A stretch of DNA of 58,508 bases from JBGTLU01 sp041743935. Its GTDB lineage: Bacteria; Bacteroidota; Bacteroidia; Sphingobacteriales; Sphingobacteriaceae. Below are positions 9,427 to 17,475 of this stretch, in pieces (the first letter of the stretch is position 1; each line of letters starts with the position of its first letter). The position numbers and the translations under genes were made by a program. The notes beneath the pieces were generated by a model, which saw only the letters and a list, made by a program, of their open reading frames with translations, was not told the DNA's origin and did not search any database. The DNA is taken from NCBI GenBank assembly GCA_041743935.1, contig JBGTLU010000011.1:1-58508 (forward strand), read 5' to 3'.

Positions 9427-10452
9427 ATGTTTGTAAATAATTTGTTTACCTCTCAGAATAATGTGAAACTGCCAATTGTAATGGCGCCTATGTTTTTGGT
9501 TTCTAATGAAGAAATGATGAAGGCAGCTATGGATAGTGAAATAATGGGGGTTTTCCCTACTTTGAATTATCGGAACGATGGCGAATTAGAAAATATTTTA
9601 AAGAACTTAAATGAGTTCAAATCTTTGCACCCAAATAAAAGAGGCTCCTATGGTGTGAACATTATTGTTCAAAGAACAAATCCATTATTAGAAAAACATT
9701 TAAAATTGTGTGTGCAATATAAGGTGCCTTTCTACATAACCTCACTCGGGAGCCCTAAAGAAGTGATTGCAGCAGCACATGGCTATGGAGCAAAAGTATA
9801 TTGTGATGTTACTAATATAAAACACGCTAAAATTTGTGCAGATTTAGGATGCGATGGATTTATTGCTGTAGGGCAGGGGGCAGGGGGCCATGCTGGGCCT
9901 AATCCATTACATTTGCTAGTACCTTCGCTAAAACGAAGTTTTCCGCACATTCCTGTGATTGCTGCAGGTGGTATAGCTACTGGTGATAGTATATTGGCCA
10001 TGATGGCAGTTGGCGCATCGGCAGTTAGTATTGGTACCAGGTTTATAGCTAGTACAGAAAGCAGAAGTGGCGATGCTTACAAACAAGCCATTGTAGATGC
10101 TAAGATGGAAGATATTGTGCTTACAGAAAAAATCTCGGGCACGCCATGTACCATTATCAATACTCCGTACGCTAAGAAAATTGGGTATAAGCAAAACCGG
10201 TTGGAAAAACTTTTATCCACCAATAAAAACACCAAAAAATATTTTAAAATGTTTGTTCAATACACGGGAATGAAGAAATTGGAAGATTCTTTAAAACCAG
10301 GCAATTATAAAACCTTGTGGTGCGCCGGACAATCTGTAGAATTAATAAATGACATTAAGCCTGTTGCCTCCATAGTAAATCAATTAGAAAGTGAGCTTGA
10401 GGCAGCTCTTGATATGGTGAATAATACAATTAAAAAACCTGAAACAGTATGA
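9427..10452 (+). CDS. Nitronate monooxygenase / 2-nitropropane dioxygenase-like flavoprotein
   Basis: The 341-residue FMN-binding TIM barrel resembles the NPD family, which oxidises alkyl nitronates, and also the enoyl-ACP reductase FabK. Visible marks are the N-terminal LPIVMAPMFLVSNEEM, GQGAGGHAGP (about 150) with the family histidine, VIAAGGIATGDSI and SIGTRFIASTES, which bind the FMN phosphate. It begins right after the operator shared with fadD and overlaps the next gene by four bases (ATGA), so the two are translationally coupled. The position beside beta-oxidation genes suggests a role with acyl-CoA or lipid-derived substrates. That is inference, and the true substrate is unknown. Confidence 0.82.
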   Translation: MFVNNLFTSQNNVKLPIVMAPMFLVSNEEMMKAAMDSEIMGVFPTLNYRNDGELENILKNLNEFKSLHPNKRGSYGVNIIVQRTNPLLEKHLKLCVQYKVPFYITSLGSPKEVIAAAHGYGAKVYCDVTNIKHAKICADLGCDGFIAVGQGAGGHAGPNPLHLLVPSLKRSFPHIPVIAAGGIATGDSILAMMAVGASAVSIGTRFIASTESRSGDAYKQAIVDAKMEDIVLTEKISGTPCTIINTPYAKKIGYKQNRLEKLLSTNKNTKKYFKMFVQYTGMKKLEDSLKPGNYKTLWCAGQSVELINDIKPVASIVNQLESELEAALDMVNNTIKKPETV

Positions 10453-10961
10453 AGAAGTTAAATAGTTTGATGCATAAGGCTAAATCATCTCCTTTTTATT
10501 TGTGGATGTTAAATCAGGTTTTATGGAAAGCAATTCCATTTAACTCTCCGCATAATTTTACCATTACTCAGATTTCAGATGATTCGGTAACAGTAAAGAT
10601 GCCTTATATCCGTAAAAACATGAACCATATAAAGGGCTTACATGCATGCGGTTTGGCAACACTGTGCGAGTATGCTTGTGGATTGCAATTAATGAATGTG
10701 ATGGGAGCAAATACTTATCGCATCATCATGAAAGATTTGCATATGGATTACCGCTATCAGGGCAAAACGGATGTTTTGGTGACGTTTAATTTAAGTAAAG
10801 AGTGGGTAGAGAAAGAAATTATGGATGTGCTAAAAACCGAAGATGCCGTTTTAAAAAGATTTGAATTGCAAGTAATGGATAAAAACCAAGTGCACATTTG
10901 TACCGCACAGGTAAATTGGCAGGTTAAACCATGGGATAAGGTAAAAGCTAGAGTAGTTTAA
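10449..10961 (+). CDS. DUF4442 hot-dog-fold protein (PaaI-thioesterase-like)
   Basis: The 170-residue protein resembles DUF4442 members, relatives of the hot-dog thioesterases. Features are the N-terminal helix with PFYLWMLNQVLWKAIPFN, then KMPYIRKNMNHIKGLHACGL, where N and H sit at the place used for catalysis in PaaI-like enzymes, and a strand-rich C-terminal half ending ICTAQVNWQVKPWDK. Its start overlaps the end of the nitronate monooxygenase-like gene. The pair would be controlled by the same operator as the fatty acid ligase. An acyl-CoA thioesterase role is plausible but not shown. Confidence 0.75.
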   Translation: MKKLNSLMHKAKSSPFYLWMLNQVLWKAIPFNSPHNFTITQISDDSVTVKMPYIRKNMNHIKGLHACGLATLCEYACGLQLMNVMGANTYRIIMKDLHMDYRYQGKTDVLVTFNLSKEWVEKEIMDVLKTEDAVLKRFELQVMDKNQVHICTAQVNWQVKPWDKVKARVV

Positions 10962-10969
10962 AATCTACA

Positions 10970-13774
10970 TTAATTATCTTCATTCCCTCTACCGCCACCC
11001 ATTCTAATAATGGTTCTGTTGCCAGGAACATCGGGCGTAGTTACGTTTGAACCTGCAAATTTTTGTAGTCGCATACTAAAACTAAGCAAAAAGTACCTAG
11101 CCAACTGATTGGTCTGATTATCCGTAATTCCGTTTGCATTTACAACCCTAGATATGTTGGTACTTTGGTTTAACAAATCAAAAGCTTGTAAACGTAAGGT
11201 GCCAGAATTGCCTTTTAGGAAGCTTTTTTCTATGTAAGAATTGATAATTAATGGATTACTACTTACTCCACCGCTAAATCCTTGGTTAACACTTTTATCT
11301 AATCTAAGACCAAATGTCCATGTTTTAGCGAAATAGATTTTGCTATCGTAGGCATATGTCCAAGTTGTAACATTGGTATTGGATTGAGTGTTGATCGTAT
11401 TTCTATTTTGATTATAGGTATAAGTAAGGCCAGGAGTAATTTCTACCCATTCGGCGGGGTTGATTTGTAAATTCAATCGTTGGCTTAATATCCAATTTTT
11501 ACCAATATTTTCTTGGTTGTTAATAAACGATACATTATTGTTGTAATTAGCCAAACCGCCAAAAGAAATGGTTAATTTTCTTTCGAAATACGGCCTTGAC
11601 CAAGCATAAAATCCGTTTAAGTTGTACTGCCCATTGGTATTTTGATACCTGGTTTCTTGAATTATGGTTCCCGGAATATTTACCACATTGGTTACAATTT
11701 TATCTTTTGTTAAGTTCACACTTATATTGGTAAACAAAACTCTCCCCGAAAAGAAATTAGAATTATTAAAACGAATGCTAAAATTATTGATAAACTCAGC
11801 ACCTAAATTTGGGTTACCAACCGTAACAAATTGGGGATTGCTTACATCGGTTACTGGTTGCAACTGGTTAAAACTTGGCTGATTGCTTCTGCCGTTATAA
11901 TTAAGTTGGAGTGACTTTTCTCTAGTAAAATTATAGTTAAACCTTGCTACCGGGAAAAAGTTGGTAGCAGTTTTACGAGTGTTTGTATTTCTGCTGATGG
12001 AAGAGCCACTTAATACATTTGGTTGTACTCCAACTCCAATCGAAAAATTATACTTCTGAGTAGTGTACCTGTAATTAGCTCCAAATCGGTTGGTTATGAA
12101 GTTAAATTTATAGTCGTTACTTAACGAATCTATAATACCTGTTCTATCTCCATTGGTATTTAATCCAAACGTTTCTCTATCGTTTATCACATTGGCATAG
12201 GTATAGGCATAGTTAAACTCCAGATTAGCTTTTCTAGATAATGGTTCGTTGTAAGATAATCTGGCACTAAAGTTTTCATTTGCATTATCATCCAATTGTA
12301 ATTGACGTTGAAATACATCTATAGCTCCATTTTGAGTAAAATTGGTGGATTGGTTTAATAAATCATTATCTCGTTGGGTTCCGGCTGTACTACCGTTAAG
12401 ATTAATCGAAAAATTGCGACCACGTTTTGGGAATCGATAATTGTATAATAATGTGCCGTTAAAATTTGGAGTATCGTTGAAGGTATTATCTTCTGTAGCA
12501 CCAAAAGAGTTTATCTGATTTTCTTGTCTACTCAGTACAAAACTAGAAATATTGATTCCGGTATTCTTGCTGTAACTAATATTAGGTGTAAATTTTATAA
12601 AGTTTGCTGTATCCGGACGATATTCAAAGTTCCAAGTAAAACGATGATTGATGGAATTATTAGTTGCATCTGTGTTTCTGGAGTCTGTTATTGTATTATT
12701 CTGAAAAATAGATTGTTGGACCGTGGAACTTAACACATCATTTGTACGATCGGTAAAGCTGTAACTACCAAAGGAAACCAACTTTTTGCCCCAATTACCT
12801 CGGTAATTAAATCCAAACGATTTTACGTCCGTTAGACCTGAGTTAGCACCACCAAATCCACCGAATGCGCCAAATCCCCCACGACCACCACCACCGATTG
12901 CTATTTGCTGAGCACCACCGCCTCCACCACCTGAAAAATTAAATAAGTTTGCATTAATATTGTTTAAGTTACCTAAAACCGAAATTTGTGTGTTATTATT
13001 AAAATAATTTACGTTCAAAGTTCCCTGATATCGTTCTTGATCTCCGCCTGCAATGGTCCCTCGCCCTACATAACCATTGTTTTTATCGGGCCTGGTTTGT
13101 ATGTTCATTATTCTTTCGGGATCTCCATCACGTATGCCGGTAAGGTTTGCTTGATCGCCATAATCTTCAATAATTTGAATTTTATCTACAATATCAGCAG
13201 GTAATTGTTGCGTTGCGGTGCGTACATCGCCACCAAAAAAATCTTTTCCATTTACTCTAACTTTGGTTACTTGTTTTCCTTGTGCAGTTACATTACCATC
13301 TTTATCTACTTCTACACCGGGCAATTTTTTTAGTAAATCTTCAACCACAGCATTTTCTTTCAATTTATATGCATCAGCTTTGTATTCTATAGTGTCTTCT
13401 TTAACCGTTACTGGAGCAACGCCACTTATTATCACTTCTCCTAATTGTTTGCTTTGTGTAGATAAAATGAGTGGTTCTAAAGTTAATCTTGTGGTTTCAT
13501 CTGTGTATAAAAATCGTTTATTCAAGTTAGCAAAACCAATAATGCTTACACTGATTAAAAATTGAGATTTTTTAACATTACGGAAAACGAATATCCCATC
13601 CGGATTGGTAGATGTAATTAACGTATCTAAATCTGAAGTGAGTTTTACTGTTGCACCAGCAATGCTCATACCGGTGGAGTCTTGCACAATACCACTAATT
13701 TGTCTGCCTGTTTGAGCAAAGGATGAACTGCAACACCAAGCAGAAAAAACTAAAAATATAAAAACTAATCGCAT
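10970..13774 (-). CDS. Outer-membrane beta-barrel protein with carboxypeptidase-like regulatory domain (TonB-receptor-like)
   Basis: The 934-residue protein begins with a signal peptide (to about residue 20). It continues with a CarboxypepD_reg-like domain opening GRQISGIVQDSTG, then a plug-like segment (KLPGVEVDKDGNVTAQGK, VRVNGKDFFGGDV, about 150-185). A long barrel rich in alternating strands and Asn follows. A glycine-rich stretch of about 30 residues lies near residue 280-310. It resembles the family annotated in Bacteroidota as outer membrane beta-barrel family protein, relatives of SusC without a SusD partner. The upstream gene, five bases away, encodes a secreted partner. Cargo is unknown. 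Confidence 0.88.
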   Translation of the reverse strand: MRLVFIFLVFSAWCCSSSFAQTGRQISGIVQDSTGMSIAGATVKLTSDLDTLITSTNPDGIFVFRNVKKSQFLISVSIIGFANLNKRFLYTDETTRLTLEPLILSTQSKQLGEVIISGVAPVTVKEDTIEYKADAYKLKENAVVEDLLKKLPGVEVDKDGNVTAQGKQVTKVRVNGKDFFGGDVRTATQQLPADIVDKIQIIEDYGDQANLTGIRDGDPERIMNIQTRPDKNNGYVGRGTIAGGDQERYQGTLNVNYFNNNTQISVLGNLNNINANLFNFSGGGGGGAQQIAIGGGGRGGFGAFGGFGGANSGLTDVKSFGFNYRGNWGKKLVSFGSYSFTDRTNDVLSSTVQQSIFQNNTITDSRNTDATNNSINHRFTWNFEYRPDTANFIKFTPNISYSKNTGINISSFVLSRQENQINSFGATEDNTFNDTPNFNGTLLYNYRFPKRGRNFSINLNGSTAGTQRDNDLLNQSTNFTQNGAIDVFQRQLQLDDNANENFSARLSYNEPLSRKANLEFNYAYTYANVINDRETFGLNTNGDRTGIIDSLSNDYKFNFITNRFGANYRYTTQKYNFSIGVGVQPNVLSGSSISRNTNTRKTATNFFPVARFNYNFTREKSLQLNYNGRSNQPSFNQLQPVTDVSNPQFVTVGNPNLGAEFINNFSIRFNNSNFFSGRVLFTNISVNLTKDKIVTNVVNIPGTIIQETRYQNTNGQYNLNGFYAWSRPYFERKLTISFGGLANYNNNVSFINNQENIGKNWILSQRLNLQINPAEWVEITPGLTYTYNQNRNTINTQSNTNVTTWTYAYDSKIYFAKTWTFGLRLDKSVNQGFSGGVSSNPLIINSYIEKSFLKGNSGTLRLQAFDLLNQSTNISRVVNANGITDNQTNQLARYFLLSFSMRLQKFAGSNVTTPDVPGNRTIIRMGGGRGNEDN

Positions 13775-13779
13775 GGTAT

Positions 13780-14616
13780 TTAATCTTTTTTAGAGGGTGC
13801 TAATCGTTGGTTTGTCCAAAGTTCTGCGGGGGTAAATAAATAAGAAATTTCAGCTAGGTTAAATTGCTGTCCACCACGTCCGCCACCGCCCGGAGCACCG
13901 CCACCAATAACAACTTGTTGACGATCGCCACCGCCACCACCAAAACCGCCCATGCCACCTGCTCCCATTTGAGGTGGAGTTATGCCATTTACTTTAATAC
14001 TCAATAGAAAATCTTTATCAGATAAAATAGGATACAATGATTTAGGGAATGCCATTTCATAGATTAAATGTCCTTTATCATCAAAATTTAATGCTGCTCT
14101 AATTCCGTATTCGTTATAAATAGAAATTGTGTCTTCCGTTATTTCTTTAAATCCATTAACGTATATTTCTTTAGCATTTTCAATCATTTTGCTTCTTATT
14201 GCATCCGTGTTTGGGGGTTGATTTTGTCCCTGACTTCTCATAATGTTTCGGAACATTGCAGCCAAAACTGCTTGGTTTATTGCAGGAAACGTAATAAATG
14301 CCCCCGCTCTTTTTTTACCTTCTGTATTAATAGATACAGTTAAACCACCTCCCATTATTTTATTTATATCTCTTTGTTCTAACGCTTTTACCGCTATAAA
14401 TATGGATCTATCGTCATTTGCAATCTGATATTGCAAACCAGTACTTTTATCTACGTTTAATAATGTATCACCCCAATCAGATAATTTGGCATCAACACGT
14501 ATTTGCGAGGCCCAACTATTTTCTATAACATCTGTTTTCTTTTGAGCTTTAGAATGATTTGGTAGTGTAATTACAATTACCAAAAGACACAATGTAATTA
14601 TTGAGGTATTTTTCAT
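13780..14616 (-). CDS. Secreted protein with CBM9/DOMON-like fold and glycine-rich region
   Basis: The 278-residue protein has a signal peptide (about 1-24, ending HSKAQ). A region then resembles family 9 carbohydrate-binding-like domains: WASQIRVDAKLSDWGDT, YQIANDDRSIFIAVKA and a GGGLTVSINTEGKK segment, in the usual order of that fold. Residues about 210-245 are strongly glycine-rich. It is five bases upstream of the beta-barrel gene, which also has a glycine-rich stretch, so the two products probably work together at the outer membrane. I know no experimental function for this pair. The CBM9-like reading rests on motif resemblance only. Confidence 0.68.
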   Translation of the reverse strand: MKNTSIITLCLLVIVITLPNHSKAQKKTDVIENSWASQIRVDAKLSDWGDTLLNVDKSTGLQYQIANDDRSIFIAVKALEQRDINKIMGGGLTVSINTEGKKRAGAFITFPAINQAVLAAMFRNIMRSQGQNQPPNTDAIRSKMIENAKEIYVNGFKEITEDTISIYNEYGIRAALNFDDKGHLIYEMAFPKSLYPILSDKDFLLSIKVNGITPPQMGAGGMGGFGGGGGDRQQVVIGGGAPGGGGRGGQQFNLAEISYLFTPAELWTNQRLAPSKKD

Positions 14617-14652
14617 CTTGTAGTTTTAATTTAGGCTATTGCTGTTAAACTA

Positions 14653-14660
14653 CAAATCTA
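14653..14660 (-). promoter_or_regulatory. Promoter -7 box for the barrel/partner operon
   Basis: Read on the minus strand this is TAGATTTG, an exact TAnnTTTG match, 37 bases before the ATG at 14616. The inverted repeat at 14669-14688 lies just upstream of it. Confidence 0.5.
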
Positions 14661-14668
14661 TTGTTATG

Positions 14669-14688
14669 GTTTAATGCATAAATTAAAC
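14669..14688. promoter_or_regulatory. Candidate operator: inverted repeat GTTTAAT-N6-ATTAAAC
   Basis: Two perfect 7-base arms are separated by GCATAA. The site is 8 bases upstream of the -7 box of the glycine-rich secreted protein gene, where a repressor or activator could sit. AT-rich DNA makes such repeats fairly common, so confidence is modest. Confidence 0.35.
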
Positions 14689-14779
14689 GCACAAAAATGA
14701 TACAGAGCAAACTGGGGGAATTGTTTGCGTAAAGGATATGAGAAAATTAAACTTACTGATGGATAATCTTTTTTAATTT

Positions 14780-14798
14780 AGTGGCCCCTACAGGAATC
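14780..14798 (-). repeat. Partial copy of the 3' end of tRNA-Arg
   Basis: Nineteen bases (AGTGGCCCCTACAGGAATC on the plus strand) are identical to 14870-14888, the 3' end of the neighbouring tRNA-Arg gene including one flanking base. The two copies are offset by 90 bases in the same orientation. Beyond the repeat the left copy diverges and cannot form a tRNA. The arrangement resembles att-type direct repeats left by an element that used the tRNA 3' end, or a local partial duplication. Confidence 0.7.
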
Positions 14799-14871
14799 CC
14801 CGCCTGTATGACGCAGTCGGACAGGGAACCTCAGGTATGATTTCCCATTCACTAATTTTCAAATTAAAAAG

Positions 14872-14943
14872 TGGCCCCTACAGGAATCGAACCTGTACCA
14901 TGAGAACCGGAATCTCACGTTCTATCCATTAAACTAAAGGGCC
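14872..14943 (-). tRNA. tRNA-Arg (anticodon CCG)
   Basis: The 72-base minus-strand gene folds into a complete cloverleaf. Acceptor GGCCCTT pairs with AGGGGCC, the anticodon stem TGAGA/TCTCA encloses the loop TTCCGGT with anticodon CCG, and the T arm is ACAGG-TTCGATT-CCTGT. The discriminator base is A, and A20 in the D loop is usual for arginine tRNAs. CCA is not encoded. It reads CGG codons. A minus-strand -7 box (TACTTTTG, 14953-14960) lies about 10 bases upstream. Confidence 0.95.
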
Positions 14944-14952
14944 AAAATTCCC

Positions 14953-14960
14953 CAAAAGTA
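14953..14960 (-). promoter_or_regulatory. Promoter -7 box for tRNA-Arg
   Basis: On the minus strand the sequence is TACTTTTG, matching TAnnTTTG, ending ten bases before the mature tRNA 5' end. It lies between the stop of the TIGR03643 gene and the tRNA. Confidence 0.5.
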
Positions 14961-14974
14961 GTAATTAATACTAA

Positions 14975-15262
14975 TTAACGCTTGCTTATTTTATTGAAGG
15001 TAATTTGTCGTTGGAGGGTAGATTTAAACCTATCTATGTCCGAAACTCTTTTTTTAGTGTGTTTGTGTGAGATGTTTTTAGCACGTTTTCGCCAAAGTTT
15101 CCAGCTACTTAATTTAAGTTCTTTGCGCATCAATTGTATAACCGCCTTTTCATTCAAACCAAATTGAAATTCTATAGCCTCAAAGGGTGTTCTATCTTCC
15201 CAAGCCATTTCAATAATTCGGTCAATTTCCGAAACTGTTAAATCGTGCTTAATTTTCGACAT
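14975..15262 (-). CDS. TIGR03643 family protein
   Basis: The 95-residue protein matches the small uncharacterised TIGR03643 family from memory of its pattern: EIDRIIEMAWEDRTPFEAIE followed by FGLNEKAVIQLMRKELK and the basic WKLWRKRAKN. The first part looks like a helix-turn-helix (sigma-like recognition: FQFGLNEKAVIQLMRK), and the tail is strongly basic, so DNA binding is possible. I chose the ATG at 15262 (MSKIKHDL). It is divergent from DUF2256-cryptochrome with only 39 bases between. This family is often found beside photolyase genes, which suggests a light or DNA-repair link, but no function is known to me. Confidence 0.8.
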   Translation of the reverse strand: MSKIKHDLTVSEIDRIIEMAWEDRTPFEAIEFQFGLNEKAVIQLMRKELKLSSWKLWRKRAKNISHKHTKKRVSDIDRFKSTLQRQITFNKISKR

Positions 15263-15301
15263 GCAATGCAAACAAGTTTTAGTACCCAATGTTTAAAAAA
15301 T

Positions 15302-15448
15302 ATGCGTAAAAAGTCTGAACTTCCGCAAAAAATTTGTGTTGTTTGTACCCGCCCATTTACTTGGAGAAAAAAGTGGGAGAAAGTTTGGGATGATGTAAAA
15401 TACTGTTCTGAGCGTTGCAGAAGGTCTAAATATTTGAATAAGGAGTAA
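15302..15448 (+). CDS. DUF2256 domain protein (small zinc-finger-like)
   Basis: The 48-residue protein (start ATG 15302) has the full DUF2256 pattern: KICVVCTRPFTWRKKWEKVW then YCSERCRR, two CxxC-type pairs (C-V-V-C and C-S-E-R-C) that would bind one zinc. It ends directly against the ATG of the cryptochrome gene, so the two are cotranslated. DUF2256 genes are recurrent neighbours of photolyases and cryptochromes. Its role is unknown. A starting Met 19 codons further upstream gives an extension with no family resemblance. Confidence 0.85.
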   Translation: MRKKSELPQKICVVCTRPFTWRKKWEKVWDDVKYCSERCRRSKYLNKE

Positions 15449-16888
15449 ATGAATAATAAGTGTGTTATAGTTTGGTTCAGAAATGATTTGCGATTGCATG
15501 ATCATCAGCCTTTGATGGAAGCCATTAGCAGGTCGGAGAGTATTTTGCCTGTATTTTGTTTCGACCCAAGGTATTTTGTAAAAACCAAATTAGGACACGA
15601 TAAAACGGGAAAATATCGAACAAAATTTATCATAGAATCTGTTAAAGATTTAAGGAATTCATTCCAAAAGTTGGGCGGAAATCTAATTGTTAGAATTGGT
15701 TTGCCAGAGGAGATTTTACCACAACTTGCAAAAGAATCTGGTGCAGATAAAGTATATGCCTTCCGCGAAGTAGCCAGCGAAGAAATTGAAATTGCTGATA
15801 AAGTTGAAAATGCTTTGTGGAAACACAATGCAACCTACATGGAGTACATTGGCCATACCATGTATCACAAAGATGAACTGCCTTTTCCTATCAAAGAAAT
15901 ACCGGATGTTTTTACCAATTTTAGGAAAAAAGTTGAGCGAGATGCTAAAGTCAGACCTTTGTTTAAAGATTTAGAACATGTTTCTGTGCCATCTTTTATT
16001 GAAGAAGGGAAAATTCCAACTTTATTGGATTTAGGTTTTGATGAAGTGCATGAAGAGGAGAAATCGGTATTGAAATTTAAAGGCGGAGAAACTGAAGCGA
16101 TTCTAAGACTAAAGCATTATTTGTGGGATACCAATGCTATTGCAACTTATAAAGAAACTCGCAACGGACTTTTAGGCGATGATTTTTCCTCCAAACTTTC
16201 GCCTTGGCTATCTTTAGGATGCCTTTCTCCTCGCTATGTATACTGGGAACTTCAAAAATATGAACACGAACGAGTGAAGAATGAAAGCACTTATTGGTTG
16301 TTCTTTGAATTGCTATGGCGAGATTATTTCCGCTTTATGTTCAAAAAATATGGCAATAAATTTTTCCAACTAAAAGGATTTAAAACCAAAGCCCCCGAAA
16401 TTGAAATACTAAATCAACAAGAAAGATTTACTGCATGGAAAGAGGGTAAAACCGGAATACCATTCATTGATGCAAACATGATTGAACTCAAAGAAACCGG
16501 TTTTATGAGTAACCGTGGTCGACAAAATGTTGCAAGTTTTTTGGTAAAAGATTTAAAAGTTAATTGGACTTGGGGAGCCGAGTATTTCGAGTCGATGCTA
16601 ATTGATTATTGTCCGGCAAGTAACTGGGGTAATTGGGCATATATAGCAGGAGTAGGAAATGACCCTCGCGAGGATAGATATTTTAACATACCTAAACAAT
16701 CTGCACAATACGATCCGGAGGCAGAATACATTAAACATTGGTTGCCTGTTTTGGTAAATATTCCGGCAGAAATGCTTCATAAACCTTTTGCTTTTGGTTT
16801 GGGAGACTTCAAAAGATATGGGTTAAATTTAGGAACACAATACCCTACTCCAATTGTGCAAAATTGGGATGAGAAATCATTAGCATAA
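15449..16888 (+). CDS. Cryptochrome DASH (photolyase family)
   Basis: The 479-residue flavoprotein belongs to the DASH branch: N-terminal VIVWFRNDLRLHDHQPL, then FDPRYFVKTKLGHDKTGKYR and FIIESVKDLRNSF, which is a diagnostic DASH opening. The FAD domain includes LLWRDYFRFMF, GIPFIDANMIELKETGFMSN and the DYCPASNWGNWAYIAGVGND segment. DASH proteins repair pyrimidine dimers in single-stranded DNA and bind FAD plus MTHF. It follows DUF2256 without a gap, and its TAA overlaps the ATG of the DUF429 gene (TAATG), so this is a tight operon ending in a B12 photoreceptor repressor. Light induction is therefore likely. Confidence 0.93.
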   Translation: MNNKCVIVWFRNDLRLHDHQPLMEAISRSESILPVFCFDPRYFVKTKLGHDKTGKYRTKFIIESVKDLRNSFQKLGGNLIVRIGLPEEILPQLAKESGADKVYAFREVASEEIEIADKVENALWKHNATYMEYIGHTMYHKDELPFPIKEIPDVFTNFRKKVERDAKVRPLFKDLEHVSVPSFIEEGKIPTLLDLGFDEVHEEEKSVLKFKGGETEAILRLKHYLWDTNAIATYKETRNGLLGDDFSSKLSPWLSLGCLSPRYVYWELQKYEHERVKNESTYWLFFELLWRDYFRFMFKKYGNKFFQLKGFKTKAPEIEILNQQERFTAWKEGKTGIPFIDANMIELKETGFMSNRGRQNVASFLVKDLKVNWTWGAEYFESMLIDYCPASNWGNWAYIAGVGNDPREDRYFNIPKQSAQYDPEAEYIKHWLPVLVNIPAEMLHKPFAFGLGDFKRYGLNLGTQYPTPIVQNWDEKSLA

Positions 16889-17466
16889 TGCGTTTTATTG
16901 GGTTGGATTTTGGAGCGAAAATGGCAGGCACTACTGCTATTACCTTTTTAAAGAACGACTCTATAAGTAGCATTCAAACAATTAAAAATCAGGATGCGGA
17001 TGTTTTTTTGAAAGAACAAATATCCTTTTTAAAACCCAATCAAATATTTATTGATGCCCCTTTAAGTTTACCCGGAGTTTATGCTCAGCCTAATGTTTAC
17101 CCTGATTTTTTTTATCGGGCATGCGATAAAGAATTAGCTGCCATGTCGCCAATGTTTTTGGGTGGACTAACCGCTAGGGCTATGCAGCTGCAATCTAAAT
17201 TTCCTGCAATCGAATTTCATGAAACCTACCCTGCTCACAAAGTGAAACTACTGGGAATCAAGGAACTTGGATACAAAACGGATGTTGCTAATATTCCTGT
17301 AATAATCTCCCATCTAAAAGAAAGATATTCTGTAACCATCAATCATAATACATACAACAGTTGGCATGCCGTGGATAGTTTATTGGCTTATTTATCAGGT
17401 TTAGACCATCAGCATAAAAAAGCAATAATAATTGGAGATAAAAACGAAGGACAAATTATTGTATAA
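16888..17466 (+). CDS. DUF429 domain protein (RNase H-like fold)
   Basis: The 192-residue protein begins MRFIGLDFGAKMAGTTAITF, with the GxDxG opening of actin/RNase H-like folds. FIDAPLSLPG (about residue 53) and HAVDSLLAYLSGL near the C-terminus supply further acidic positions (D54, D154 region). This matches DUF429, predicted nucleases whose activity is not established. Its start overlaps the stop of cryptochrome DASH by one base, and the (6-4) photolyase follows 9 bases later. A nucleolytic or structure-recognition role in photorepair is an inference from context. Confidence 0.8.
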   Translation: MRFIGLDFGAKMAGTTAITFLKNDSISSIQTIKNQDADVFLKEQISFLKPNQIFIDAPLSLPGVYAQPNVYPDFFYRACDKELAAMSPMFLGGLTARAMQLQSKFPAIEFHETYPAHKVKLLGIKELGYKTDVANIPVIISHLKERYSVTINHNTYNSWHAVDSLLAYLSGLDHQHKKAIIIGDKNEGQIIV

Positions 17467-17475
17467 AAGCTATTC

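Noticed and set aside
10970..13774. SusC-type polysaccharide utilisation locus
   Set aside because: There is no SusD lipoprotein or glycoside hydrolase nearby, and the barrel protein belongs to the outer membrane beta-barrel family rather than clear SusC.
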